A stretch of 64,000 nucleotides of DNA from Pseudomonadales bacterium. GTDB lineage: Bacteria; Pseudomonadota; Gammaproteobacteria; Pseudomonadales; Halieaceae. The notes under the pieces are model-generated. The model saw only the letters and a list, made by a program, of their open reading frames with translations. It searched no databases and was not told the DNA's origin. How positions within the stretch are numbered: position 1 is the stretch's first letter; every line of letters begins with the position of its first letter. The position numbers were made by a program, and so were the translations under genes. Shown piece after piece: positions 16,681-25,689 of this stretch. Location: positions 124,001-188,000 of the forward strand of contig JACKNN010000006.1 in NCBI GenBank assembly GCA_024234855.1, given 5' to 3'.

Positions 16681-18771
16681 TCAGGCATTGTCGATAAGTT
16701 TCCACAGTGCAACTTCGGAGCCCGGCATCTCGATGGGCTTGAAAGCATATTGCTCCGCGAGGCCATCGTGAACAGCGCGGGTAACGACGATATCGTTGGT
16801 TTCACCACAGTCCATCGCGTGGTCGGCCGCTATGACGGCCGCACCCCAAAGCTGGAATAGAATCTGCCCCTGCCCCATGACATCGGCGATGACCGGGCCC
16901 GATCCGATGCCGACGGTCAGGCCGAGTTGCGTGCCCTGTTCATGGTTAAAGTTCATCACAATGTTCCGGGCGGTGCGCGCAAACTCGACTGTGCGTTGCA
17001 TATGATCAAGTAGTGGCAGTGACAAACCGGTAACAGCGAGGTAGGTATCACCAACGGTTTTGATCCGTTCGACACCGTGCCTGGCAGCCGCCTCGTCAAA
17101 GGCGCCGATCAGGCGCTTTAGTGCGGTCACAGATTCATTATCCGAGGTCGCGTGCGTGTAGTCAGCCAGGCCCCGCAATTCGGCGAAGACCACGGTGACA
17201 TCTTCAATGGTTTCGCTGATGTCGCCCTGGTCAACCCGCATCCGCTGCGCCATCGCCTTGGGCATCACATTCTCGAGCAACTGCTGATTCTGCAGCGTTG
17301 CCTCCTCCAGCAGGCGGGTCTGCTTTTTGACGCCGGCGATCAGTTCACTGAAGGAACGGGACAGGTCGCCGATCTCGTCACCGGTTTCAGTGGCGAACGT
17401 CACGTCGGTGTTGCCACTGCGCGCTTGCTGCACGCGGGCAATCAGGTCGTTCACCGGGCGCACGAATGACGTTGCCAGCATCATCACCACCAGGGTAATC
17501 AGAAGCAGTATCAGCAGTGCCTGAATCAACATGTTGCGCGCCATTTTGCGCAGTGGCGCGAATGCCTCGTCGGTGTCGATCTTGGCGACCAGGCCCCATT
17601 CCAGTCCGGCCACCCGCACTGGCGACCAGGAGGCGAGAATGTCCGCACCCAGATAGCCGACGGTTGCGGCGGTTCCCTCGCTCCCGGCAATCGCCTGTTC
17701 AGCTGCGAAGCTTGCCACCTTCATATTGAGAATCGTCGATTGCTGGCGCAGCATCCGGTCGATCTCGACCTGTGGCGTATCCAATGCCAGTTCCTGTTGG
17801 ACGAATGCCTCTGGCGTCTCGATCAGGAAGCGGGAGTTAGAGCGCATTGTGAGGTCAGCCCCCACCAGGTAGACCTCGCCGGTTTTTCCGAGGCCGTCGC
17901 GTTCCCACTGCTGCTCACCGGTCATGACACGATCGATTTCCTCCACCGGCAGCTCCAGCGCGAGCACCGCGAAAGCACGACCATTGCTGAACAGGGGTGT
18001 TCCAATAAAGGCGGTCGGGATCCCGCGACGGGCGCGGTGCCGCTGGAAGTCCACAATTTCTACCCGGCCGCGGTCGGGCGACCGTTGCAGGGAGCGGAAC
18101 AGGTCCGCCAGATTGCCATGTGCATAGGGGCCGTCCGACAAACTGGTGGCAAAACTGATGTATTTGCGCGCTGTGTATACAATCTCGCCCGTTTCGATAT
18201 CGATCAGGATGACGTTGCTGTAACCGAGCCCCAGGAACAGGTCGGATATCCGGGGATGAAATTTTTCATGCACCTGGCTGTAGGTGGAGCCATCCTCGGC
18301 GCGTATCATCCCCTCCCTTTCACCCAGCGGGAACGGGTTGTTAGCGATGTATTCATACTGCAGGTAGCGTGCCACGGGGGTTTCCGGGTATACCGAGTTG
18401 AGCTCCACCTTCGCGCCGCTGTCTTCTGCGAGCGCCGGTAAAATCTGCTCGCGATAAAATGCGCGCAGGGCTGCTTCCCTGGCGGGATCGGGCGTGACAT
18501 CTTCCAACTGCCGAAACGCACCGACAAACTCCCGCGCGGCGTCGACGGCGACCCCTTCGCTGTTCGCACGTGTTTCCAGCACCAGGCGATCGAGCAATTG
18601 CCTGATTTGTGCGGTGCGGGCGGTCCGCACGCTTGTCAGGTGAGAAAATTCGCTGTTTTGCAACGCCTGGTAAGTAGCGTAGTAGTTCAGGGAAGCGATG
18701 ACGGCGGTGGAAAACAGGCTGACCGACAGCAGCATCACCAGCAGTTTCGATTTGATGCTCAGATTAGCCAT
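16681..18771 (-). CDS. Membrane receptor with dCache, HAMP and degenerate adenylate/guanylate cyclase domain
   Basis: A 696-residue inner-membrane receptor. A first membrane helix (residues 10-30) leads to a large periplasmic double-Cache-like region, a second helix (413-436), a HAMP domain (436-480) and a class III cyclase homology domain (520-696). One metal Asp (D575 in KTVGD) and the adjacent substrate Lys are kept. The other metal Asp is Glu (E531), and the WGDTVNxASR block reads WGAAVIAADH, so the base-recognition Asp and transition-state Asn and Arg are lost. Activity is doubtful. The start overlaps the channel gene by eight bases with AGAGGAAG upstream. Confidence 0.85.
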   Translation of the reverse strand: MANLSIKSKLLVMLLSVSLFSTAVIASLNYYATYQALQNSEFSHLTSVRTARTAQIRQLLDRLVLETRANSEGVAVDAAREFVGAFRQLEDVTPDPAREAALRAFYREQILPALAEDSGAKVELNSVYPETPVARYLQYEYIANNPFPLGEREGMIRAEDGSTYSQVHEKFHPRISDLFLGLGYSNVILIDIETGEIVYTARKYISFATSLSDGPYAHGNLADLFRSLQRSPDRGRVEIVDFQRHRARRGIPTAFIGTPLFSNGRAFAVLALELPVEEIDRVMTGEQQWERDGLGKTGEVYLVGADLTMRSNSRFLIETPEAFVQQELALDTPQVEIDRMLRQQSTILNMKVASFAAEQAIAGSEGTAATVGYLGADILASWSPVRVAGLEWGLVAKIDTDEAFAPLRKMARNMLIQALLILLLITLVVMMLATSFVRPVNDLIARVQQARSGNTDVTFATETGDEIGDLSRSFSELIAGVKKQTRLLEEATLQNQQLLENVMPKAMAQRMRVDQGDISETIEDVTVVFAELRGLADYTHATSDNESVTALKRLIGAFDEAAARHGVERIKTVGDTYLAVTGLSLPLLDHMQRTVEFARTARNIVMNFNHEQGTQLGLTVGIGSGPVIADVMGQGQILFQLWGAAVIAADHAMDCGETNDIVVTRAVHDGLAEQYAFKPIEMPGSEVALWKLIDNA

Positions 18772-20284
18772 TGGGTTCTTCCTCTTGTCGATCGGCTTCG
18801 TTCATGGCCAGTTCAGTGTCGAGCTGCGCTGACCGGCGCAGTACTTCGGCGCGCGCCTGCCAGATCCGGGCAAATTGGTTACTGAGCGCCGGATGTTCAT
18901 GCAGGGCCTGGGCCACGATGTCGCTGGGAATCCGCAGCGCCGCCACATCGGTCACTGCGACGACCTGCGTATCACTGGCCTGGGCGCGAGCCAGCGACGT
19001 CACGCCGAGCACCTCCTGGGCACCGAAGCGGATCGACCCGGGTTTGCCCGTTTCGTCGGCATAGGTGCCCAGTGCCTCGCCGGCTGTAATTACATAAACG
19101 TTGCGGGATATTTCACCCGCCGCGAGCAATTGCTCGCCGGCGCCGAACAATACGCGGTCGCAGGACGCCGCGAGCCGCGCGATTGCCGCATCGGGCAACA
19201 CCCGGATACCTTCAGCGCCACTCAGCAGGGCGGCTGTTTCCTGCTGCTCCCCCGAGGGATCGGCAGCGGTGTCGCGCACTTGCAGTTCCACGGCATGGGG
19301 CAGCGGCAGTGCCACACCCGCCCGGCGCGCCGCGTACCAGACCGCCGAGGTAAAACTGTCAATGACCTGGGGCAGGTAGCGACCGTCCTCGATGGTCAGG
19401 CGCGCCTCGTAGCGAATACGATCTGCCAGCACCTCGCAGGCCACGGCGTAGGGCTCGGGTACCTTCAGGACCTGGGGAATTTCTCGCGCGACCTCAAGCA
19501 GCATGCTTTTTACAAGATTGGGCGGCGCGTCGAGCCCGAAGCCGAACGACAGGCGCAGCATTTGCTGCTCGTTCGGTTGTGAATAGTTGGTGATGGTATC
19601 GCGCGCCAGCGCCGAGTTGGGTAGTACCAGCAGGTTGTTTTCCACCGTGCGCAGATGCACCGAACGCCAGCTGACCTCCAACACCCGGCCGCGCTTGTCG
19701 CCGACAGAAATAAAATCGCCGACCGAGAATGGGCGCTCGAAGAACAGCGCGATGCCTGACATCAGGTTGCCGAGGGTTTCCTGTAGCGCAAGGCCGAGCA
19801 CGATAGAGCCGACGCCCAGTGCGGCGACCAGGCCACCGAGGTCCTGGCGCCACACCACCGACAGTACGATGGCGGCGCCTATGACCACCAGCAGCAGGCG
19901 AATCAGGTCCTGGAACAGCTTCGGCGCGCGACTGCGCCAGCTTTCCTTGGCGGCGTTCTCGAATACCAGCACGTTGAACACCAGTAGCACGGCGTATACG
20001 AGGCTGACCCACAGCGCGGTTTCGACCAGGCGTACGGACACGGACTCGCGTTCGATCTCGAGCAGTCTCGTCAGGAAAATAAACAGGACAGCCAGGGGTA
20101 AAACGATATTTCGCAGCACCCGGAAGATAAGGACGACCGGTAGCGTGCGGCGGTCGGCCCGGTATATCGCTTCGCCCAGAAGCACCACCAGCAACTGGAA
20201 CCCGAGGATGAGGCTTATGCCCCAGACGAACCAATCGGTGGCAAGCAGTTCAGTCACGGCTGGAATATGTCCACAGCGGTGCAC
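18764..20284 (-). CDS. MscS-family channel with C-terminal cyclic-nucleotide-binding domain
   Basis: A 506-residue membrane protein with four or five spans, a MscS pore and vestibule (ALGVGSIVLGLALQETLGN from residue 155, then FERPFSVGD), and a C-terminal CNB domain (355-465). This is the bCNG architecture. In the phosphate-binding cassette the usual Glu is V428 and the usual Arg is S437, in an otherwise gapless match (GVTSLARAQASDTQVVAVTD), so nucleotide binding is doubtful. It is translationally coupled to the receptor cyclase homologue. The start codon is GTG; another GTG 27 bases downstream is possible. Confidence 0.85.
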   Translation of the reverse strand: MHRCGHIPAVTELLATDWFVWGISLILGFQLLVVLLGEAIYRADRRTLPVVLIFRVLRNIVLPLAVLFIFLTRLLEIERESVSVRLVETALWVSLVYAVLLVFNVLVFENAAKESWRSRAPKLFQDLIRLLLVVIGAAIVLSVVWRQDLGGLVAALGVGSIVLGLALQETLGNLMSGIALFFERPFSVGDFISVGDKRGRVLEVSWRSVHLRTVENNLLVLPNSALARDTITNYSQPNEQQMLRLSFGFGLDAPPNLVKSMLLEVAREIPQVLKVPEPYAVACEVLADRIRYEARLTIEDGRYLPQVIDSFTSAVWYAARRAGVALPLPHAVELQVRDTAADPSGEQQETAALLSGAEGIRVLPDAAIARLAASCDRVLFGAGEQLLAAGEISRNVYVITAGEALGTYADETGKPGSIRFGAQEVLGVTSLARAQASDTQVVAVTDVAALRIPSDIVAQALHEHPALSNQFARIWQARAEVLRRSAQLDTELAMNEADRQEEEPNG

Positions 20285-20385
20285 CCGGGCACGCTATCGC
20301 ACTGCGTCACCGCCTGCCGGTCCGGTATCCCCGGGTTTATGGTATCGTTTTCCACTTATTCTCCCTCGGTCATCCGGTTCGGCTG

Positions 20386-22332
20386 TCAGTCAGGCAGTGC
20401 AAAGGCGTACAGGTAGTCGCCCACGTCCCGGCCGAACATGTGGTGGCCGCCCGCATTGATCACCACGTATTGTTTGCCCCCATAGACGTAGGTCATGGGG
20501 GTGGCGGTGGCGTCCACCGGCAGCGTGTACTGCCACAGGGTTTCACCGCTTGCCACGTCGAAGGCGCGGATCTGCCGGTCCATCGTGGCGCCGATAAAGA
20601 ACAGGTCGCCGCCGGTGGCGATGCCGCCACCGAGGTTAGGTGTGCCCCACTCGATGTGAAACGGCGCGGACACCGGCCCCATCTCATGCACTGAGCCCAG
20701 CGCGGTCTCCCAGGCGACGGTGCCCTCGATCAGGTCAACCGCCACCAGCTTACCCCAGGGCGGCGGGTTACAGGGTATACCAAGGAAGGACTGCAGGCTG
20801 CCGATTTCGATATTGTAGGGCGTGCCGGCCATGGTGACCTGCATGCGATGGCCGGCTGCGGGGTGATCCTGCTTGTGACTGGCGGGGTCGGACCCATCGG
20901 GGGTGGGGATCAACTGGCCGGTAAAGGCCACGTTGTTGACATTGACCAGCAGCAGGCCGGAATTGCCCAACAGGGCACCCCCGCCCCAGTTGGGGCCGCC
21001 GAGGCTGCCGGGAAACATCAGGGTCAACTGTTCACTGTTGGGCGTGAACAGGCCCAGGTTCTGCAGGCCGGCGAGCTGATCGGCGCAGTCGCCGCGATCC
21101 CAGGGGGTCAGGCCCCAGGCGTCCGCCGGCATGAGGAAGGGGTTGAGCAACTGCGGCGGGGCAATGGGCTTGGGCTGGGTGCGTGCCGCGCGCTCGCCGG
21201 GTATCTGCGAGGGAGGTACAGGCTGCTCGGTAATCTCCCACAGGGGTTTGCCCGTCAGGCGGTTGAAAACAAACACAAACCCCTGCTTGGTCAACTGCGC
21301 GAGGGCGGGAATGACCTCGCCGTTTTTGCGCCAGTCGAACAGAATGGGCTGCGCCGGGGTGTCGTAGTCCCACAGGTCGTGGCGCACATGCTGGAAATGC
21401 CAGCGCAATTCGCCACTGTGCAAGTCGAGCGCAACCACGCTGTTGGCATAGAGGTCGTCACCCGGACGGTCCACGCCGTAATAATCCGGCGAGGCGGCGC
21501 TGGTGGGCAGGTAGAGCAGCCCATGCTCCTCATCGACCGACATGGGCGCCCAGACATTGGCACTGCCGCTGCCGCTGCCGGCATGGCCCTGCAGGGGGTC
21601 GAATTGCCACAGGGGCTGACCGCTGAAGCTGTCGAATGCCATCACGGTCCCGCGCGGCGTGGTGGCGCGCACGAAGTCGATCACAGTAGAACCGGTCACC
21701 ACTACACCAGCCGCCACCACCGGTGCCGAGGAGTTGCTGACTTCGCCCGGTACCAGGCCTTCATCACCGTAGAGTTGCACCCGGCCGCCCTCGCCGAAGC
21801 CGGCACAGGGCCTGCCGTCAGTGGCGTCGATAGCCCACAACTGGCGGTCGTGGGTGCTCAGGTACAACCGGTGGCGGCAGGCCCTACCGACCGGTGTGCG
21901 GGGTTCCAGGGCGTAACTCACCCCGCGACAGCGGAAGGGGCGGTCGCCGCCGTGGTCGATCTGCGGGTCGAAGCTCCAGCGCTGCGCGCCGCTTGCCGGG
22001 TCCAGCGCGATCACGCGGTTGAACGGGGTGCAGTACACCAGGGATTCGCCGGCGGCCGCGGGGAGCAGGATGGGGGTGCTCTGGGTCGAGGTCTTTTTCA
22101 TCTCCTCGCCGTAGGTCGCCATATCGCCGCTGCGGAAAGTCCAGGCGACCTCGAGGTCCTGTACGTTGGATCGATCGATCTGTGCGGCTTCGGAGTAGTG
22201 CCGGCCGCCCTGGTCACCGCCATAATACAACCAGCCGGGCTCGGCCCCGGCGGCCGGCACGCTGCAAACCGCCGGCAGCAGGGCCAGCAGCCAGGCGGTC
22301 GGGGGTGGCTTGTGCGGTAGGAGGGCAGCCAT
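20386..22332 (-). CDS. PQQ-dependent dehydrogenase, glucose/quinate/shikimate type
   Basis: A 648-residue periplasmic quinoprotein with an N-terminal signal peptide ending near PAAGA and an eight-bladed propeller. The opening WLYYGGDQGGRHYS and the DLEVAW and HVRHDLWDYDTPAQP segments are typical of the membrane-dehydrogenase family, but the N-terminal membrane domain of glucose dehydrogenase is missing. No heme motif is present, so electrons must leave through a partner. The neighbouring heme-bearing protein, five bases upstream in the same operon, is the obvious candidate. GGAG precedes the ATG by eight bases. Confidence 0.85.
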   Translation of the reverse strand: MAALLPHKPPPTAWLLALLPAVCSVPAAGAEPGWLYYGGDQGGRHYSEAAQIDRSNVQDLEVAWTFRSGDMATYGEEMKKTSTQSTPILLPAAAGESLVYCTPFNRVIALDPASGAQRWSFDPQIDHGGDRPFRCRGVSYALEPRTPVGRACRHRLYLSTHDRQLWAIDATDGRPCAGFGEGGRVQLYGDEGLVPGEVSNSSAPVVAAGVVVTGSTVIDFVRATTPRGTVMAFDSFSGQPLWQFDPLQGHAGSGSGSANVWAPMSVDEEHGLLYLPTSAASPDYYGVDRPGDDLYANSVVALDLHSGELRWHFQHVRHDLWDYDTPAQPILFDWRKNGEVIPALAQLTKQGFVFVFNRLTGKPLWEITEQPVPPSQIPGERAARTQPKPIAPPQLLNPFLMPADAWGLTPWDRGDCADQLAGLQNLGLFTPNSEQLTLMFPGSLGGPNWGGGALLGNSGLLLVNVNNVAFTGQLIPTPDGSDPASHKQDHPAAGHRMQVTMAGTPYNIEIGSLQSFLGIPCNPPPWGKLVAVDLIEGTVAWETALGSVHEMGPVSAPFHIEWGTPNLGGGIATGGDLFFIGATMDRQIRAFDVASGETLWQYTLPVDATATPMTYVYGGKQYVVINAGGHHMFGRDVGDYLYAFALPD

Positions 22333-22337
22333 CGCGC

Positions 22338-24089
22338 CTACTCCGCCAGCGGCGTGATGCGCAGCAGGGTGGGTACGCCTCCCTCGGACTGCCAGGTGGG
22401 AAAGTGCGAATTGGTGGTGTACACCGCGCCGTCCTGCTCCGAAATCTCGATGTCGCGGCTGAAAAAGCGCTGGCGCGGCATGGGATAGACGTTCCAGCTC
22501 TCGCCGGCGATATCGAATGCCAGGATGGTATCGGACTGGTTGCCATTGACCCAGACCACGCCGCGGTCGCGATCGACGTTGAGGGCATAGGGCACCTCAT
22601 TGATCACCGGCAGTGGGTAGCTGGTGAATTCGCCTGTGGCGGGAGCGTATTTCACCAGCAGCGAGTCCTGGAACGCGACGATCCACAGATTGCCGTCGGC
22701 GTCGGAGCGCAGGCGCCGGGGCCCCTGGAAGGGGAAATCGATCATGGTGACCTCGCCGGTATCCGGGTTGATGCGCGCCAGATCATTGGCGTAGAGCCGC
22801 GCCACCCACACCATACCGTCCGGTGTGATGTCGATACCGTAGGGCATGGGCAGGCCGGTGCCCTCCCGATCAGGTGACGGCTGGGGGCGATGCTCCGGGC
22901 TGATACTGAATACCAGCGGCAGCGATTTGAGGATAAACCACTCCTTCACGCTCCGGGCCGGCAGGTCGTAAATAGTGAACTCCCCGCTGCTGCGATCGAA
23001 CATCGCGACCTGGGAAGACAGGGCCAGGGTAAACCATACCCGGTCCTTGTCATCCACCCGGATGGTGTGTGGGTAAAACCCCGCGGGCATCTCGTGGGTG
23101 ATGAATTTTTTGGTCTTGATATCAAACTCCAGCAGGGCTTGCTGCATGGAGGGGGTAATAAAAATATTGCCGTCTTTCTTTGAATAGGCGAAGGAGTGCA
23201 CGCCCAGGTAGTTGTACATCTTGGGAAATACTTTGAAGCGATTGCCCATGATGCCGCCCAGGCCCATGTCCTCGTCGTGCGGGACCTTGTAGACAGTGTA
23301 TTCGCCGGTATTGGGATCCAGCTCGTAGATACGGTCGAACAGGTTGTCGCCTATATAGACGTACCCGTTCGGATGCAGCAGGAAATCGTGCATCTGCGAG
23401 AAGCCGTCGCCGAGAGGCCACTCGGTGAACTCCACCGCCGACAGATGCTCCTCCCACCGGCGCGGCTCCGGCACCGTTTCAGGGTGTTCGCGCAGGCGCC
23501 GGTATTCCTCCCGCAGCAGGGTAGCTATTTTCTGCTGGTCGTCGGTGGGCAGGCGGGCGCCGTAGCTGTTCATCCGCTCGATTACGCTCAGCCACTGCTC
23601 CTCAGTGCGCTCGTTGCGCATGAACGGCGAGGCCTGCTGGTGGCAGAATGCACAGTTGAGCTGGAAGGTCTTTTTCAGGTCGGCATCGCCGCCGAAATCG
23701 AGCTGGGATAACCAGACATTGGAGGGAAAGCTGGCGATGTACTGCTCGGGAGTCATCCTCTGCAACACCAGTTCGCCTTCAATCGCGGGGAACTGGGCGT
23801 CGACATAGCCCTGGGCGCGGGCGCGGTAGGTCACCGGTTCAGCCGGGTCGGGGAAGCTGACTTCGCCGGACGCATTGGTAAATCGGGTCAGCACCGGGGC
23901 ACTGGTATTGGTCACCCCGTCGGGGGTGTAGCCATCGTCACTGAGGTTCGCCGCTGGTTGCGAGGCCGGCGACTGGGTCACCATGACCAGCGGTAGCGGA
24001 CTGCCCTGCGTGTCCTTCACCACGAGGGTGGCGGCGTGGCTCAGCGGTGTTATCAACAGCAGGCATATCAGGCCCTGTCGGATTCGCAT
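22338..24089 (-). CDS. Exported protein with cytochrome c motif and Vgb-like beta-propeller
   Basis: A 583-residue periplasmic protein. The signal peptide ends at SHA-A (residue 19), a carboxypeptidase-regulatory-like beta domain follows, then a heme site CAFCH (146-150), then a propeller of streptogramin-lyase (Vgb/SMP-30) type with repeated GIDITPDGMVWVA-like blades. It precedes the PQQ dehydrogenase by five bases and is likely its electron acceptor or substrate-binding partner. I chose the ATG at 24089 so that the signal peptide starts the protein. Antibiotic lyase activity is not implied. Confidence 0.78.
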   Translation of the reverse strand: MRIRQGLICLLLITPLSHAATLVVKDTQGSPLPLVMVTQSPASQPAANLSDDGYTPDGVTNTSAPVLTRFTNASGEVSFPDPAEPVTYRARAQGYVDAQFPAIEGELVLQRMTPEQYIASFPSNVWLSQLDFGGDADLKKTFQLNCAFCHQQASPFMRNERTEEQWLSVIERMNSYGARLPTDDQQKIATLLREEYRRLREHPETVPEPRRWEEHLSAVEFTEWPLGDGFSQMHDFLLHPNGYVYIGDNLFDRIYELDPNTGEYTVYKVPHDEDMGLGGIMGNRFKVFPKMYNYLGVHSFAYSKKDGNIFITPSMQQALLEFDIKTKKFITHEMPAGFYPHTIRVDDKDRVWFTLALSSQVAMFDRSSGEFTIYDLPARSVKEWFILKSLPLVFSISPEHRPQPSPDREGTGLPMPYGIDITPDGMVWVARLYANDLARINPDTGEVTMIDFPFQGPRRLRSDADGNLWIVAFQDSLLVKYAPATGEFTSYPLPVINEVPYALNVDRDRGVVWVNGNQSDTILAFDIAGESWNVYPMPRQRFFSRDIEISEQDGAVYTTNSHFPTWQSEGGVPTLLRITPLAE

Positions 24090-24169
24090 CTTGTTATCCC
24101 GGCTGGAACGAATGTCGCAGTATGCCAGCATCGCTGGCCGCCGTCATCGCGCGGGTCTCGGGTGCGGGC

Positions 24170-25645
24170 CTAGTCCTCGGCCGCTTCCTGCTCCGGGGCG
24201 TGGGGCGCGCATGACGGGTGGTTTTCAAAGTACTGGCAAAGCGCGTGTTCGGTGATTGCGCCTGGGGCCAGGCGGCCCTTGTTGCGCTGCTTGAATGCCT
24301 GGAAATCAGGTTCGTTGCGCAGTAACAGCCTGCCGGCAACGATCAGGCGGTCGACGTCGATGTCGTCCAGTTCAAGGGTGGTGGGCAGGGCGTTCAGCAG
24401 CTTGTTGATCTCGCGGATCTTGACGTGCTCAAAGCTGACCTGGGCAAAATAGACCCGGGTGGGCAGGCCCTCGTCTTTTGATCGTTGATTGATGTGGCCC
24501 AACAGGTGCCTGAGCTTGTCGAGCGTTTCCCGGTTGTAACTCTCGAACTGCGCACTGGTGACGGCGTCCATGGTTGCGGCGATGGAGGGCGGTCCGGGGG
24601 ACCTGTCGATAAGACGTTCCGGATTGACCTCTGCATTGACCAGGATGATCAGGATATTACGGATGGAGGTATTTCTGGGCGCCTGCAGCTGCAACTGGTC
24701 GAGGGCTTCAACCCGGTCGATCATCACCCGCAGCCCAAGGTTGTCCGCGACGCCACCATCCACCAGGTGAAGATACTTGCGGCGCCCGGCGTCCCGGTAG
24801 CTTTTCAAGCCCTCGACCAGGCGGTCCTGCACGGCGGTTTCGGGCACCAGCTGCGCCAGTGTTTGCCATTCCTCGGTGGCGCTCATGTCGCACTGCGCGG
24901 CATGATTTGTCAGCACGATTGGTGGGAAGGCGACCGGTACCGCCGAGGATGCCGTCACCGCGCGCGCTATCGGGTAGCTGCCGAGGTCGGTACAGATCAG
25001 GTCGAACTGGGTCTGGGTGAAGGTGAAACGCAGGCCACTGCCCAGCTCGGTGGCGTTGATGGCGATAAAGGGCGGCCCGTTCTTCGCCATGTCATTGAAA
25101 GTCGCCCCGTTGAACAGGATGCGATTGTAGTAATCCACCGCCATTTCAGTGCGATTGAAACCGCTGAAGCCGCTGCGAATCCAGTGCATGGGGTTAAACA
25201 GCTGCGTTATCAGGGCCTGTTGCACGCCCTGGCGCAGGAAATCCTGCTCGTAGTCCTCGAATAATCGCTCGCGGTAGAGGCCGTAATAGGCTGCGGTGAA
25301 GCTGCCGCCGGAGACGGAGGAGATGATATCGACCTCGTCGAGGAGGCGGATGGTGGAGCCGTTGCTGGTGGGGATCAGCGTGTCGCGCAATTCCTGCATG
25401 ACGCCGTAGGACAGCGCCGCCGCCCGGGTGCCGCCGCCGGAGAAGGCGAGCAGCAGCACGTCTTCTCCGCGCTCCGACTCCCCTCCGGGTATGCGGTAAC
25501 CCGCGCTCTCGTCGATCCTGGAAATGGCTTTATTCGAAGGCGGCCGGGTGGTCGCACAGCCGGAGAGCGCGATCGCCAGCGCCAGCAGCAGGCAGGGCAG
25601 GGGGACAAGCCGGGTTGTGCCGCCAGCCTTGTTCAGGTAATGCAA
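24170..25645 (-). CDS. Patatin-like phospholipase lipoprotein
   Basis: A 491-residue lipoprotein with a type II signal ending LSGC (C30). The patatin fold is shown by the oxyanion loop SGGGTRAA (69-76), the nucleophile S112 in SVSGGS and the Asp of VDGGVADNLG. Members hydrolyse acyl esters of lipids. The first Gly of the GxSxG motif is Ser here, which occurs in related sequences. The start is TTG with a G-rich upstream segment. It lies 80 bases before the heme-propeller gene in the same direction. Confidence 0.85.
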   Translation of the reverse strand: MHYLNKAGGTTRLVPLPCLLLALAIALSGCATTRPPSNKAISRIDESAGYRIPGGESERGEDVLLLAFSGGGTRAAALSYGVMQELRDTLIPTSNGSTIRLLDEVDIISSVSGGSFTAAYYGLYRERLFEDYEQDFLRQGVQQALITQLFNPMHWIRSGFSGFNRTEMAVDYYNRILFNGATFNDMAKNGPPFIAINATELGSGLRFTFTQTQFDLICTDLGSYPIARAVTASSAVPVAFPPIVLTNHAAQCDMSATEEWQTLAQLVPETAVQDRLVEGLKSYRDAGRRKYLHLVDGGVADNLGLRVMIDRVEALDQLQLQAPRNTSIRNILIILVNAEVNPERLIDRSPGPPSIAATMDAVTSAQFESYNRETLDKLRHLLGHINQRSKDEGLPTRVYFAQVSFEHVKIREINKLLNALPTTLELDDIDVDRLIVAGRLLLRNEPDFQAFKQRNKGRLAPGAITEHALCQYFENHPSCAPHAPEQEAAED

Positions 25646-25689
25646 GGCCCCGTCCCTGACCGTCCGTGGTGCTCTCGCCGCGGCGACGC

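Noticed and set aside
20848..22320. A 490-codon rightward frame opposite the PQQ dehydrogenase
   Set aside because: It is a shadow of a recognised gene in GC-rich DNA; no start signal or domain is evident.
22338..24089. Streptogramin (virginiamycin B) lyase as a resistance gene
   Set aside because: Only the propeller fold is shared; the protein is exported, has a heme motif and sits with a PQQ dehydrogenase.
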